A stretch of 64,000 bases of DNA from Agroathelia rolfsii (Eukaryota; Basidiomycota; Agaricomycetes; Amylocorticiales; Amylocorticiaceae), in assembly GCA_018343915.1 (NCBI GenBank), contig JABRWF010000004.1, positions 992,001 to 1,056,000 of the forward strand, in the 5' to 3' direction. Shown here piece by piece: positions 23,287-34,977 of this stretch. Made by a program: the position numbers and the translations under genes. Position 1 is the stretch's first letter, and the number at the start of each line of letters is the position of its first letter. A model generated the notes under the pieces. That model was not told the origin of the DNA and did not search any database. It was given only the letters and a program-made list of their open reading frames with translations.

Positions 23287-25565
23287 ATGCTGGTGATACT
23301 GGATATAGCTGCCGCTCTTCTTGCTTTGGCCACCATACGACGCCTACTGGAAAATTCGAAAATTCGACTTAATCGACACGTTCCTTTACCTCCTGGGCCT
23401 AAGGGATGGCCAATCATCGGTAATATTTTTGATATGCCCCGAAAAACTGATTGGGTTATTTATCATCAATGGGGAAAGAAATACGGTGAATATATACTAG
23501 TAGCACCGGTAGCTGCATGGATAACTGGTAATGACCGGCAATCCTACAGGATCAGATATAATGTATATGAAGGTCTTAAGGACCTCAATGATTGTGATCA
23601 ATTCAGTCGATATTGCTCTGGAGTTATTGGAACGACGTTCTGCAATATACTCTGAACGAATCCACAGTGTTGTTCTGGATGATTTGTATGTTTTCGTTTC
23701 ACTTCTCTTTGTCAGAGTGGAAGGTTGTAGCCCTGATGTCATATTTTTAGTCTCCAAACTTATGACTGGGTTATTGGCTTCATGGTACGGCCATTACACA
23801 TTCTGAGTGGTGCTGTATTAATATATACAAAATATCTGTGGCATATATAATAGCCATATGGTCTCCAATGGCGAACATTTAGGAAGACTTTGCACCAGGA
23901 GTTTCACCCCAGTGCCGCCAAGCGCTTTTGCGACACCCAGGAACATGTTGCACGTAGTCTTCTAAAAGGGCTTCTCTCTGCAAAGCAAGGGTGGGCAAAA
24001 GACGTACGACAGTAAGAGATTACCATTTGTTTGTCTACAATCTAGTCATCATGGGTTTGATAGGATGGCTGTTCATTCTATTCTCACTATTGCGTACGCC
24101 TTTTTGTTTTGATCTGTTTCACATACATATGCTCACTGTTTCGTAGGTATGGGATAGATATTCAATCTGCAGAAGACCCCCTTGTTATCATAGCTGAGTC
24201 AGCCATGGAGGGCATCAATGCAGCCGGCATCCCTGGAGAATTCTACGTCGAGTTCATTCCTCAAAGTATGTTATATCACCTTCTTGCTTTCACTATTGGT
24301 TCCAATGACTTTTAGTGAAATATATTCCCAATTGGTTTCCTGGAGCTTCATTCAAGCGCAAATTGGAATTATGGAGACATGACTTGGCAGATTTCCTTGA
24401 TGTGCCGTTCAAGATAGCTATTGATAAGATTGTGCGTCGCAGCATTTATTTCAAATGTCTTTCAATGATCATATTTATAGCGGATAGAAACAAAACTCGT
24501 TCATACCGAGTTACGTTTCTTATTCCCTTGAATCCCTCGAGGCTGATGACAGTAAAGATTCAAGTTCTGAGAAGGCCATTTCAATGGACGTTATCAAAAG
24601 GGTTGCTGCCGCCATGTTTGTTGGTAAGTCACGGTACCACTTGCAAATAGCTGCTGCTTGGGATATTCTTCATGACAGGTTTTCATTAGCTGGGGCAGAT
24701 ACCGTGAGCCTGATTTCTAGGTTTTTTGTTCAGATGTTAAACAACACCTCACGACAGACTGTTCCTGTTTTGAAAACTTTTGTATTGTGTATGCTTAAGA
24801 ATCCGGAGGTGCAAAAACGGGCGCATGCCGAACTCAATAATGTACTTGGATCAACTCGACTCCCTCAATTTTCTCATGAGCAGCAGCTCCCGTACATTAC
24901 TGCGATCCTCATGGAGGTATTACGATGGCACCCACCGGTACCGTTATGTAAGCCAATGATACACTTATGCCGATGTCGATATCTTTACGCCGGGTAATGA
25001 CACCCATAATACATTACACAGCGATCCCCCACGTAGTAGTGGAGGATGATGTTTTTAAAAATTATCTTATACCCAAGGATAGTATCATCCTGCCTAACTG
25101 CTGGTATTTAGTTTTTATTTCCTCATTTCTCCAATGGTTAGTCCTAAAACTACTGAGTAGGGCCATGCTGAGGGATCCTCGCCGGTATCCTGACCCATTT
25201 GTCTTCAAGCCAGAAAGGTTTTTAACACCGGAAGGCTCTTTGAATAAATTGGTCTGCAACCCTGCAACTATTATGTTTGGGTTTGGTAGGAGGATCTGCC
25301 CAGGCAGATATTTGGCTATGAACTCGGTATGGATCACCATAGCCTCTATTTTGGCGTCCTTCACGATTGAGCTGGATGGGCCTCTCGACCAATTGCCGAG
25401 CGATCCAGATGGATACACTACTGGTATCGTCAGGTATAATGCAATGTTTGTTCTATTGCTGACCATAAAGACTAACAGCGGCATCCCAGCTCCCCACAGC
25501 CATTTGGCGCTCGCTTCGTCCCACGCTCGTTAGAAATAGCAGGACTTATCAATGAAATTAAATGA
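23287..25565 (+). CDS. Cytochrome P450 monooxygenase (CYP), apparently intact
   Basis: The gene is split by about a dozen introns but all parts join. Exons include 23287-23485, 23550-23685, 23751-23784, 23854-24011 and further ones to TGA 25563-25565; the product is about 500 residues. In order: an N-terminal hydrophobic helix (LVILDIAAALLALATI), the hinge PPGPKGWPIIGN, the helix-C region (PYGLQWRTFRKTLHQEFHP), the I-helix oxygen-binding motif AGADTT made by splicing out an intron after ADT, the EXXR helix (EVLRW), the PERF motif (FKPERF), the heme-binding loop FGFGRRICPG with its Cys ligand, and a C-terminus SSPQPFGARFVPRS. It is a microsomal class II enzyme needing a P450 reductase. Similar agaricomycete proteins are commonly named O-methylsterigmatocystin oxidoreductase-like, but no substrate can be given. 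P450 relics flank it at 12290 and 26150. Confidence 0.9.
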
Positions 25566-26149
25566 AGCAACCCAAGGAAATATAGACCTGGATGAGTCTG
25601 TTTTTCGCTGTTGCAGCCACTATAATAACTCGGAGCTTGGTATCATGGACTATCCTTATTGTTCGCTTTGATCGTCATTGATGTTTGGGAAAGAAATGGT
25701 ACAGTTGAAACTTCGGTTGTTGTTGTTTTTTTCTCCTGTTTTTTTTTGTACTTGTGCATTCTATAGCTATTCTTGCAATATACCAACTACAGCATCGTTG
25801 ATCAAGTTATCTCTTCTTTGGAATTGCAGCTATGCACTATGTCCATGTGCATTGTGTCGTCTCGCGTTTTCTGGATCTGAGTCCGAGCCCTACTATTATT
25901 AGTATTCTTGGTTCAGTGTCTCTCCCCCAACTGTTTTTTTTTGCCTATACCCCGCATGTACAGGAGGCATTAATAAGTTGATGATGAGCTCATAGTGGCC
26001 GAAAACATCCCGGTAGACTTGGGTAGTAGATTTTAGCACATTTTGCTTCGGTAGAGTGATAGACATAGCCGTGAATTTCATCCAATCAACAGGCCATATT
26101 ATTAGAAACAAAATTTGTTCAAACCGGACTATGTCTTCTATCCTTTTGG

Positions 26150-26585
26150 GGTCGTGAAAAACGATTTGGATTTTAATATCGAGGATTGTGACCCGAGAAA
26201 TGTGATTAAAGGTGTTATTGCCAGGATCACGATGTACGTTGGTAAGTTATGCACGAGCGACTGCTAGTGTCGCAGCGATTTTTCATAGCTTATACTCATT
26301 AGCCGGCTCTGAAACGGTAAGCCTGTCTATATACTTCACAACAACACATAATATGGGATTCTTCTCAGCAGACTATTCTACCGTTGGAAACATTTGTTTT
26401 GTCTATGATAAAAACTCGGGCCCGAAAATGCAAGAAAGAAAGCAGGCAGAGCTTGACAGTATCCTAGTTCTGGTTTAACTTTCCCAATTTACAATTGAGG
26501 CCGTTGGGCCACTAAACGAGCTGCCGGATAACCCACATGGGTGCACGTCGGGCCTTATCAGGTAAGGTATTTCTCTAGGTAAGCA
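26150..26585 (+). pseudogene. Second cytochrome P450 relic, internally deleted
   Basis: Pieces follow the order of the intact gene: a helical stretch ending ARITMYVG (intact copy: KRVAAAMFVG), the I-helix start YSLAGSET (intact: FSLAGADT), a Lys-rich QERKQAELDSIL (intact: QKRAHAELNNVL), then directly a C-terminal piece GPLNELPDNPHGCTSGLI (intact: GPLDQLPSDPDGYTTGIV). The EXXR, PERF and heme-loop exons are missing and stops break the frame. It looks like a tandem duplicate that lost its catalytic centre. Confidence 0.75.
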
Positions 26586-27046
26586 TATTGCACTACGATC
26601 CGTGAGCGCTCATGGTCGTTCCCTGCAGGGTTCGACTTGTATCATGCTCGCCTGAGGTGAAAACACTCATAATGAATAACAAGTGGAGCAGGAGACTGCT
26701 GACATTATCATGCGTTCATGCTATGTCTAGACCTCGAAATAGTACGTGTAGTGATTTGTGAAATGAAAATAAGGCCACTCGAGCCGCCACCGGGATATAT
26801 TACATAATGATGGTTTGTTTGTTTGTCCGTGCTTGGCTGTGACCAGTGAGCGATAGAGCAACGCCGACGGTTCAAGTTGTTGCCTTTCCCGCTTTCAGAC
26901 CCAGCTGCTCCTCATCCTCTCGACCGAATACCTCCTCAGCCTGGTTCTGAAGCGGCCGTCTATCTCTTGATTTCTTTTCTTATCTACATCGATTTGTGTC
27001 TTTCCTCGATTCATTCTGAATTTGTATCGTCATATCGCTGGACAAG
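26586..27046. promoter_or_regulatory. Upstream region of the gene at 27047
   Basis: A 460-bp spacer with a CT-rich run near 26880-27010, placed directly before an ATG in good context (AAGATGGCT). No TATA box was assigned. Confidence 0.35.
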
Positions 27047-28165
27047 ATGGCTTCCAAGGGTGGAATCTTGGACTCGTCGCCCATCGCCCCTTTGAGACGT
27101 TCCCCCCGCAAGGCAACGGCGGCAGCTACAGCAAAATCAACAGCAGTGCCACCTCGTCCGTTGAAGCGATCAGCGTCTGCCGCGTCGCTCCCAACGCCCC
27201 CACGAACGCGTCACAAGTCCCATGCGCGTTCCAAGGTTTCTGTCGAATCTGACTCGGACTCGCATTCGGACGCTGAGTCATCAGATGATGGTGGTCGACT
27301 ATTGGTCAACAGGAAGAAACTTAGGACTGAAGAGAAGCTTCCTGGACATGATGAGGCACTAGACAGCGAAGACGAATTCTGGCTGGGTACTAAGGCAAAA
27401 AAGGAGCCCAAAGAGCCCAAAGCTGCTGCGGACAAAACGACCGTAGCCTCGACTCCTGTCCGGCTCCCTGTCTCGCCGCCCCCGTCGCGTCGTCAGACGA
27501 GATCAACGACTAAAGTGGTAGTGGCAGAGCCTGTGACGCCTCCTAGACGTATCACCACGCGCCGTACTGTTATTACAGTCAAGAAGGGACCTATAAGAGA
27601 CTCGCCTAATAATCCTTTCTTGATGGAATCACCCTCATCACCTTCTCCTCCCAAGACTCCCAGACGTCGTGAGGAAAAACCCACTGTTACTTATGTCTTG
27701 TGAGTTGCCACCGGCAAGCTACATTGTTTGAATAAGCGCCCGTAGCTAACAGATATCATCAGTCGTGGGATGAAGGCCGAATTTCCGAACCCCTTTTATA
27801 ATCCGCCTCCCGGCGCCCGTGCCAGGTCGTTATTGCCTCTTGATGATCCTGAATACGAAGTGGACGATACTTGTCCTCCCCGGCTTTTGTTTACACGGGC
27901 AGCCAAAACTCCTTCTCCTCCGGTCAAACGACGTGCCGCTAGAGCAGTTGAAAATGATGATGATGACGATGAGGAGGAGGAGGACGAGAAGAGGAAGAAA
28001 GAAGAGGCGAGGCCAAAGAGCAAGCAGACAGCTCGGCAAAAGCTAACGTTTGCAGAGGAGTTGGAAAGAGCAGAAGCAAAGCCTGAGGTAAAGAAGGTCC
28101 CGAAAGCCCAGAAGGAGGTCAAGGCTCCAAGCAAGAAGGGGCAAGCTTCCTCATCACGTCGTTGA
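27047..28165 (+). CDS. Basic low-complexity protein with a conserved central block, probably nuclear
   Basis: Two exons, 27047-27699 and 27763-28165 (GTGAGT..TCAG), give about 351 residues. The N-terminal half is disordered and Ser/Pro/Arg/Lys-rich, with SP and TP sites of the kind used by proline-directed kinases (for example PIAPLRRSPRK, SPPKTPRRR). A better ordered block spans the splice site: PTVTYVFRGMKAEFPNPFYN, followed by SLLPLDDPEYEVDDTCPPRLLF. The C-terminal third has an Asp/Glu run followed by Lys/Arg-rich helix, likely coiled coil. Nuclear localisation is inferred from basic clusters. I do not recognise the family. The gene converges on the one at 28543. Confidence 0.75.
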
Positions 28166-28542
28166 TTGATCATTATTCATTATATGCGCACATTTTCATC
28201 CATGGTTAGGCACATACATCGATATTTACTTTATTGATTTTTCCCCCTTTGCCGCTCCCTTCTTTTGTTATATTCTTTTTTTCTTCTGCTGACTGTTTCC
28301 AGAATACACTTACCCTTTGGTTCCTTTTTAATCCTGCGATACACATCCACAGTCCTCTTATGCGCCACCTCCTTCTCATCCAGCCTCCGTCCCGTCTCTC
28401 CGACGAGCTATTACCACCATATCTCCCTTGAACACTTTTTCTTCGCATGTATCTATGCACTAGGCCCAGTTCTTGCGTTTGATCACAATGTCATGTTACT
28501 CCTTACTTACATACAAAGAGGGGACAAGAAACCTGGCGGATA
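28166..28542. other. Short convergent intergenic spacer
   Basis: About 380 bp between two gene ends facing each other. It is T-rich and probably holds both 3' UTRs. Confidence 0.5.
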
Positions 28543-31084
28543 CTATTCTCCCATCGGCCAAGTAGGCACAAAGATATCTGCCTCTTCTCTGGATCCGCAA
28601 GATTCAGATGGTACATTGCACCCGAATGCGTCTCTCCAAACTACACCACAGCTACCTTTCCCTAATTCCAGAAGGCTCCAGAATGTATCGCGAGCTTCTT
28701 GGCGCTACTACCGTGTTCAAGAAATTTAGACAACAGCGACACAGATGCGACCATAAAGAAAAAGAAAAATGCAGTGAAGGCGCACCTGCCTCATCAGTTT
28801 CATTGTGTAAGGATATCGCTCTCCAATGGCATATTCGTCAAGCTGAATGTTGACATCCATGGGTAGTGGCGACGGTGATGACCCTCGTGCACTCTCAGAT
28901 GACGAAGGCTCGTATGCATCATGAGCAAGTGGGCGTTTGAACCTTGCAGATGCCGCAACCGTAGATCGTGTAGGCATATCCTCATCGCTCACATCAGGGT
29001 GTCTGTCGTCCGAGCTTACGATTATGTCGCACTCCCCTCCCGACTTCTTTTGTACCCAACGCTGCTCTCTGCCCGCAGCCGATGAGGAACGTGCCGCCGG
29101 TGGTGGTGGCGGCAAGTAGGCGATGACTCGAGTTCTCTTGACGGCATTATCTTCATACAGCGTTGGTTCTATCTTATGATTATGAATCGCGTTTTCTTCG
29201 GCTGCCAGTGACCTCCCGGTTCTGGGCTTGGAAGTAGTAGACAATCCGGGCAAACAAAAGGGCCCAGAGCGTCGAATCGATTTGTTTCTTTTGTTGCTGC
29301 CTTTTTTCTTTGCCTTACCGGGCAGCGTCGACCACGATGCATCTGGATCGTTACCCTCCGCGTCCAAATCCAAAGTCGGTCTTGGCGGTGCTGCGAAAGA
29401 TATGTATGGATGTGGTGAGGATGGTGATGGTGACGGCGATGGCGATGAGGGCGACGCAGGGCAAGAGGGGCTTCGAGATAGACGCCGGCGCTTCGATCCC
29501 CTGGAAGTCTCGAGGATGGTAATCGTTACATCTGATGATCTACATCCACTCGATCGAGTGCCATCTGTCAAGTAGTCTGCTCTTGAAGGCGGTGTACTGA
29601 TGCTCCGTGGAGGCAGCGTTTCAACCAACCAGTCAGGCATGTCACCCAAGGCACGAGGTACAAGCATCCTGGTGTGTTCCTTGGAAGGTGTGACCATCAG
29701 ACGATCATGACCTAGCAAGTAAATAAGGTATTAGTGTCCGGAAAGAAAATGTAACGAAGACTGGATGTGCTGGATGGCTTTTTTTACACACCATGATCAT
29801 CGAATATATTCTCGCTGACAGGACGATCTTCATGAGGGACACTGCTTCCAAGTGTACCTGGATATGAAATATTTCGGCCATTGTGAACAAGGGTTTCATA
29901 TTTCAGCAAGCTTGAAGCATAAAACTAGATGAGATGATGAAATCACTTTTTTCCGGAGTAAATAACTCGAGTCTATCAATGAGTGGACTTGAGTGGCTTA
30001 GAGGAGGTTGACGAAATGTATAGCCTGAAAGAGCTGAAAGCAAGAATTAATGCGTCTGCTAAGGCATTTAGTTCCTGGACATATCATTACAAAGATACGG
30101 CTGTGTATGCATCAGCTTGTGTGGAGTGTCTCTAGGAGATTTTTCATTCAATAGTCCATATTCACCACCATCAGAAAGATCAGTGTTTGATCGTGTTTGG
30201 GCCATACATTCTCTGGCAATTGGTGATCCACGTTGAGGGTGGAGCTCTGATATGATATGTCGAGACAATGCAGCCTCAGGAAAAGTAGCAGATGATGAAG
30301 GTGATGTTATGGATGAAATGCGGCGACTAGGATTAGTTGATGACGAAGGTGTCAGTAATTTAGCTGAGGATCGAGGCTGTGTTTGCTTTTTGGTGAGTAT
30401 ATGCGCTGTGATAAGGGTTTGAGAGCCATCTGTCTGGGAAGAGCGCCTTGTGTTGACAGAGGAGAGTGAGGCACTAGGCACTCCCGCTGGAATTCCCGTA
30501 TGGTTGCGAGAATGAGATCCGAGGTGGGCATTAGAATTAAGCTGCGGTATTTTCGGAGTCCCATGTTGAATATCGCGTCCCGTATTAGATAAGTTATGAA
30601 TAGGTACCTGTAGTTGCGCAAATTGCGTAGGTTCCTGGTTGATTATGACGTGCTTAAGCACTGCAGGTTTGATATTCGATCCATATTTTGGGTCAGGACG
30701 GGCAGATTGACGCCGAAATGCTCGTTTCAGAGCTTCTTGTTCTTCAATTGCTTCTGCTTGGGTATGAGAGGGCCTGATAGCGGGGGGCTGCAGGCCCCTT
30801 GATTGTTTGGCATTATGAACGCAAGAGGAACTTGTAGGAGCATTAATTCTGGCGATGCTCCATGGGTTGGGTTTGAAGATAGCATGGTCCTCGCGGCTGC
30901 TCAAGTCTAGATCTCTGAGCAATCTCTGAGTGGAGCAAGGGCCTTTTTCTTGTGCACGTAAGCTAACGTATTCTTCGTCCGAGCCAGAAAGTTCGCTTTC
31001 ACGGGAGTGCCAATGAGCTGGATCTGCTCTAAGACTAAATAACCAATCGTTGGTCGCCACAGCATCACTCCTTTTTCTTTTCAT
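28543..31084 (-). CDS. Unrecognised Ser/Pro-rich protein, probably nuclear
   Basis: Minus-strand model: first exon from 31084 to about 30070, then 29924-29792, 29711-28786 and 28704-28543. The last three junctions agree in phase; the join between exon 1 and 29924 is unresolved. The N-terminus MKRKRSD and later KRRRLSRSP are basic, nuclear-signal-like. Ordered-looking islands are FKPNPWSIARINA near residue 75, MPDWLVETLPP early in the third exon, and a C-terminus RDTFWSLLELGKGSCGVVW revealed only when the last intron is removed. The rest is disordered with Ser/Pro, a Pro run and an Asp/Glu-Ser segment. Function unknown. An alternative is two separate genes, but the lack of an ATG near 29924 favours one. 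Confidence 0.6.
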
Positions 31085-32396
31085 TTACGACACAGGAAGT
31101 GACTCGATGGAAATAGGAACAGTCGCAATATGATCCAGTTACTAGCACCAATATTAGTAATAGACGTGGCGCTAATGATATGATCCCCAGTTATTGTGGT
31201 GAAGGTGCAAGTTGAAGCAGCATCCAAGCCTGTTGTGGTACTGCTTACGCCAGACTAATGCCAACAAGTTCCGCGTCAAACTGTTTATAACTCATGCAAT
31301 CATGGTAATGGTAGTGACTAGCACCTTCTCTCTGCTAAGTAACGACTATGTTATGTACTCATATTTAACAATAGGTTGTACATAGAAACACAGAGTCACA
31401 ATGTATTCTATAATGCCCTCATAACCCCACAAAATTCTCAGCAAGCGGTGCCAGGCTTTTGTACAGGTGTCCGAGTTCATATCTGAGCCTTCGATGATAG
31501 TCTCATTGCCTCTTTACGCGTAATCAGTTAGCCTGCTAGTAGCATAATAGAGCAACGGTGATGTCAAGTTTAAAAAATTTCCTCCACAAACTGTGCATAA
31601 TGTAGGTATAGAGGCGTATTCGAATTTCGTACGAATCGGATTTTGAGACGGGTCTCAAATTGACACCGACAAATTTAAATGCTCTTATTCAAGTTACTTG
31701 GGTTAAATTAGTTTGCATTTATCCTTTTTGGAGATGATTTGTCGCGCTTTATTATCTTTGAAAGAATTACTCAGGAGGCGAGCTTGAGCTCTGATATCTG
31801 CATGATGATCATGTCGTAAGTTGATAACAATAGGCATCTATCAAAGACTCGGATTCAGACCCCGGCCTACTACTTATGAACCTTATCATTACATGGCGTT
31901 CTCTGGTAGACCGAAAGCCTTATTATCGACCATATCCGGGTCGGTGCTCATTGAAGTATCTCTGAAATAGCAACCCACTAGCCTGGAGCTTGGACAAATG
32001 TTTCATGTTTTATTCTGTCAGTTTGCTAGCAGCCAGAATTATTGGGCAGTACTTTCACTGGCAACAATCTCATTCGTCCCTGTCGTCGCACGACAGAAGA
32101 GATAATACGAATGAGCCACCCAAAACTGGGAACCTCGATACGCCCGAGAGACCTTCTAGGACAATAGCGGGGAGTGAGGTCAATCAGTTAAGATGTCCCA
32201 GTGTAGCAATGCCCCCTTGAGGCGATTCTTTCGCACAGTGAGGCCGGTAAGCATGGAAGCATTATTTGTGCCTGTTCCTTCTTGAGTCGACACAACTTCT
32301 CATGAATTAAATGCATCCTGACCGCCTTTTGCTCCTACTTCCACTTATACTCTCAGAAATGTCTTGGTGACTAAACGTTTTTAGCCTCCTTGGGAT
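31085..32396. other. Divergent intergenic region
   Basis: About 1.3 kb between the minus-strand gene start at 31084 and the plus-strand DUF6533 start at 32397; it should hold both promoters. The small open frame 31990-32220 has no family features. No TATA box was assigned. Confidence 0.4.
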
Positions 32397-34487
32397 ATGG
32401 TCGACACAGATACTCCCACTCTCCTACAGAACACACTTGCCGGGTTAGTTGTTTACAGTCGTCGCGCTCGGCTCTAATGCCGCTAGTTCCCCGCCTTATG
32501 CTCACCTTCCAATCACACATCTAGACACCTCACCCAGTATACAGCTCTAGCAGCGTACTGTATGTTATGAACCCTCTTCTTCGAACTCTTGATCCCCAGC
32601 CGTCTCACCTGGTTGTTTAGCAATCTTATACTATGACTACACCCTGACGCTATCCACCGAAATTGAGCGCTTCTGGACACGGCGCCTGACCTGGGCTTCA
32701 TTTTTCTTCTTCCTGAACCGCTATTTCGCTCTCCTCGGGCACATCCCAACAATATGGCAATATTTCTGGTCATCTTCGGATATTGCATATAATCAACGTG
32801 TGAGTAGCCGGGGCTTGCTTTTGATGCATATTAATTGCATGTCCCTGAGAATATATTCATATCTCATAGGTGTAAGTTAGGAGCTATTAAGAACTGTGTA
32901 GTGTTGAAAGATGTTCATTTGGTTGGTCCATGGCTTCTTTTAGATGCCATATTCTTTCTTTGTATCATCAGTACTTCTCGATTGTTATTCAAGCTATTGC
33001 AGGTGGTGCGTTATCCTTTTCGACTTACCACTTACACCGTCAAGTTAACATTATCACCACAAAAGCTATGCTAGTCCTGCGTACATATGCCTTGTATGCA
33101 TCAGACCGTAGGATTCTCCGTGCACTAGGTATCATAGCCCTGGCAGTGGTAGCTGTTGCATGTGTAATTCACCTCGGCTCTATCCCTTCCTTATTCTAGT
33201 ACTGATATCCATGCTTTCAGTGGTCTATCCTTACAGAACCAAAGAGTCGATATGAATCGCCATATCCGACTTGCAGTATCACCATGTCTATGCCTGAGTA
33301 CATTCTTCCCTCCCCGCGTATTTTGAATAAAATCTAAACACTTCTCTAGTGCTATCCGTAAGTTGTTCAAGTAATAAAGCATTTATGCAACATCGAACGC
33401 TTAGCCACATGCAGATTTGGTAATCGCCTGGAGTGGCATGATTGTTTTTGATGCGATTGTGAGTCTCTCGTTTTCTTTGATTTATTATACTTGTCGTTGA
33501 CACAAACAAAATCAGGTGTTCATGTTGACTGTTTGGAAGGCATTCCATGTTATTGGATCAATACGATCGGGTCTCGTCCATCGTCTTATGCGGGATGGTA
33601 AGCAAGTCATTTTGTCTTAGGCCTGGATGATGCTGTCTTTGTCTGAACAAGAACATTCCTATTGGTTCTTCAGGAGCTATTTATTTCGCGTTAGTATAGA
33701 TTCAGGATGATGTCAAATTACCACGAAGCACATTCTGACTGTAGTGTAACTCAAACCAACAGAATGGTAACCCTTGCTAATATATTCGACATAATTACAT
33801 TGATTGTGAGTATTTCTCCTCTTGTCTCTTTTATCCGCGCACCTGCTTACGCAGCCTTCTTCAGCATTCATACGTGCGCAGTTTCCTTCGTATTTCGGCG
33901 ACTCCGTCTATTGTGCTGATCTGCATATTACATACTTCCATTCTTGTTCGTAGCCCGAGGCAAGAGGATTTGGCACCACGCTCTCAAATGTGTGCGTACA
34001 TTCTACCCTGCCTAACTCCAAATTTTCTCCTTACCAACATATATCATCATCATCTGGCTCGCGTGTACCATACAGGCTCTCATCCACCCTCATCTCCCGC
34101 CTCTACCTCAACCTGCGCGACCCAAGCCACGCCTCACGCGGTCATGCAACATCCGCGCTAGCGATCGACTCGGACCCGTTCGTTGTCGCTCGTGGGAGAA
34201 GACAGTACAACTCCTACTTCTCTGATGTAGGCGTACTTTCGACGATTCCGCCCCAGCCAGAGATTGAGCTGGTATCAATTGGTGAACTTGCTTCCACTTC
34301 CGCTGACGTTAATGACATTAATGGGAGATATCTCAATGGTATATATCTTCCTACTTGCATCATTTCCCTCATTGATTGGATTTGTCAGAGCCCCCAACTT
34401 TGCGTGGACGAATCCAAAATACGGAACAAGGAGTTTCGTGATCTGCAGTCCCAACGAAGTATGGAATTCCAAAGACAAAATAAATAA
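32397..34487 (+). CDS. DUF6533 multi-pass membrane protein (copy A)
   Basis: Early exons are clear: 32397-32443, 32525-32559 (35 bp) and 32621-32799, joined to read HLTQYTALAAYSILYYDYTL, then TLSTEIERFWTRRLTW and NRYFALLG, the DUF6533 signature (YDY..TL..EI..W..NRY). Later exons supply LYHQYFSIVIQAIAG, LRTYALYASDRRIL, an FDAIVFMLTVWKA helix (spanning a splice site), an LMRDG loop, and SRLYLNLRD before a hydrophilic C-terminal tail ending at 34487. The family has about seven helices and an unknown role; receptor-like function is only speculation. The join after 32799 is unresolved. Copy B converges on it from 37.3 kb. Confidence 0.75.
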
Positions 34488-34977
34488 ATAAAATGACAAA
34501 GTTTCTGAATAGCTTGTCATGTGGCTGATGACCATAAAATCAAATGGACTCTGTATTCTGGTACCTCTTTTTTTTCTGAGCCATATATATATATATAACA
34601 CATACTCGACTAGTAAATAGTCTGGTGACATATCTCTACGGACAAGAGAGACCGATACGTAGAAATCAAAGGATAATAGATATGAAGTACTTCATACACA
34701 AATACACGTAAATGTGTACGATACATTATAATTGATATTAAATTGATACCCGCTGTGCTGTAGGTATATAGCGCCCAAAACAAGGTATATTGCACATGCT
34801 AATCAAGATGGAAAGGTGGCTATCTTACATTCAAATACTGTAAACGATAACATGTGTACTCCATTTTAATACTGTTACGTGTAAACCTTTTTTCTTGGCT
34901 TTCAAGTTTTTAAGCGCGGTGGGTGTCCCATGGTCTCTGATAGCATTAAATTAACTGTCTATGCCTGCATGAGTCAG
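34488..34977. other. Spacer between two convergent DUF6533 genes
   Basis: About 490 bp, AT-rich, with an (AT)n run near 34583-34598. Both neighbours end here, so it mainly holds 3' UTR sequence. Confidence 0.5.

Noticed and set aside
28726..28785. Reading the C-terminus of the 28.5-31.1 kb gene straight through to 28726
   Set aside because: The final residues are hydrophobic and unlike the rest, while an 81-bp intron in phase 0 yields a better ending at 28543.
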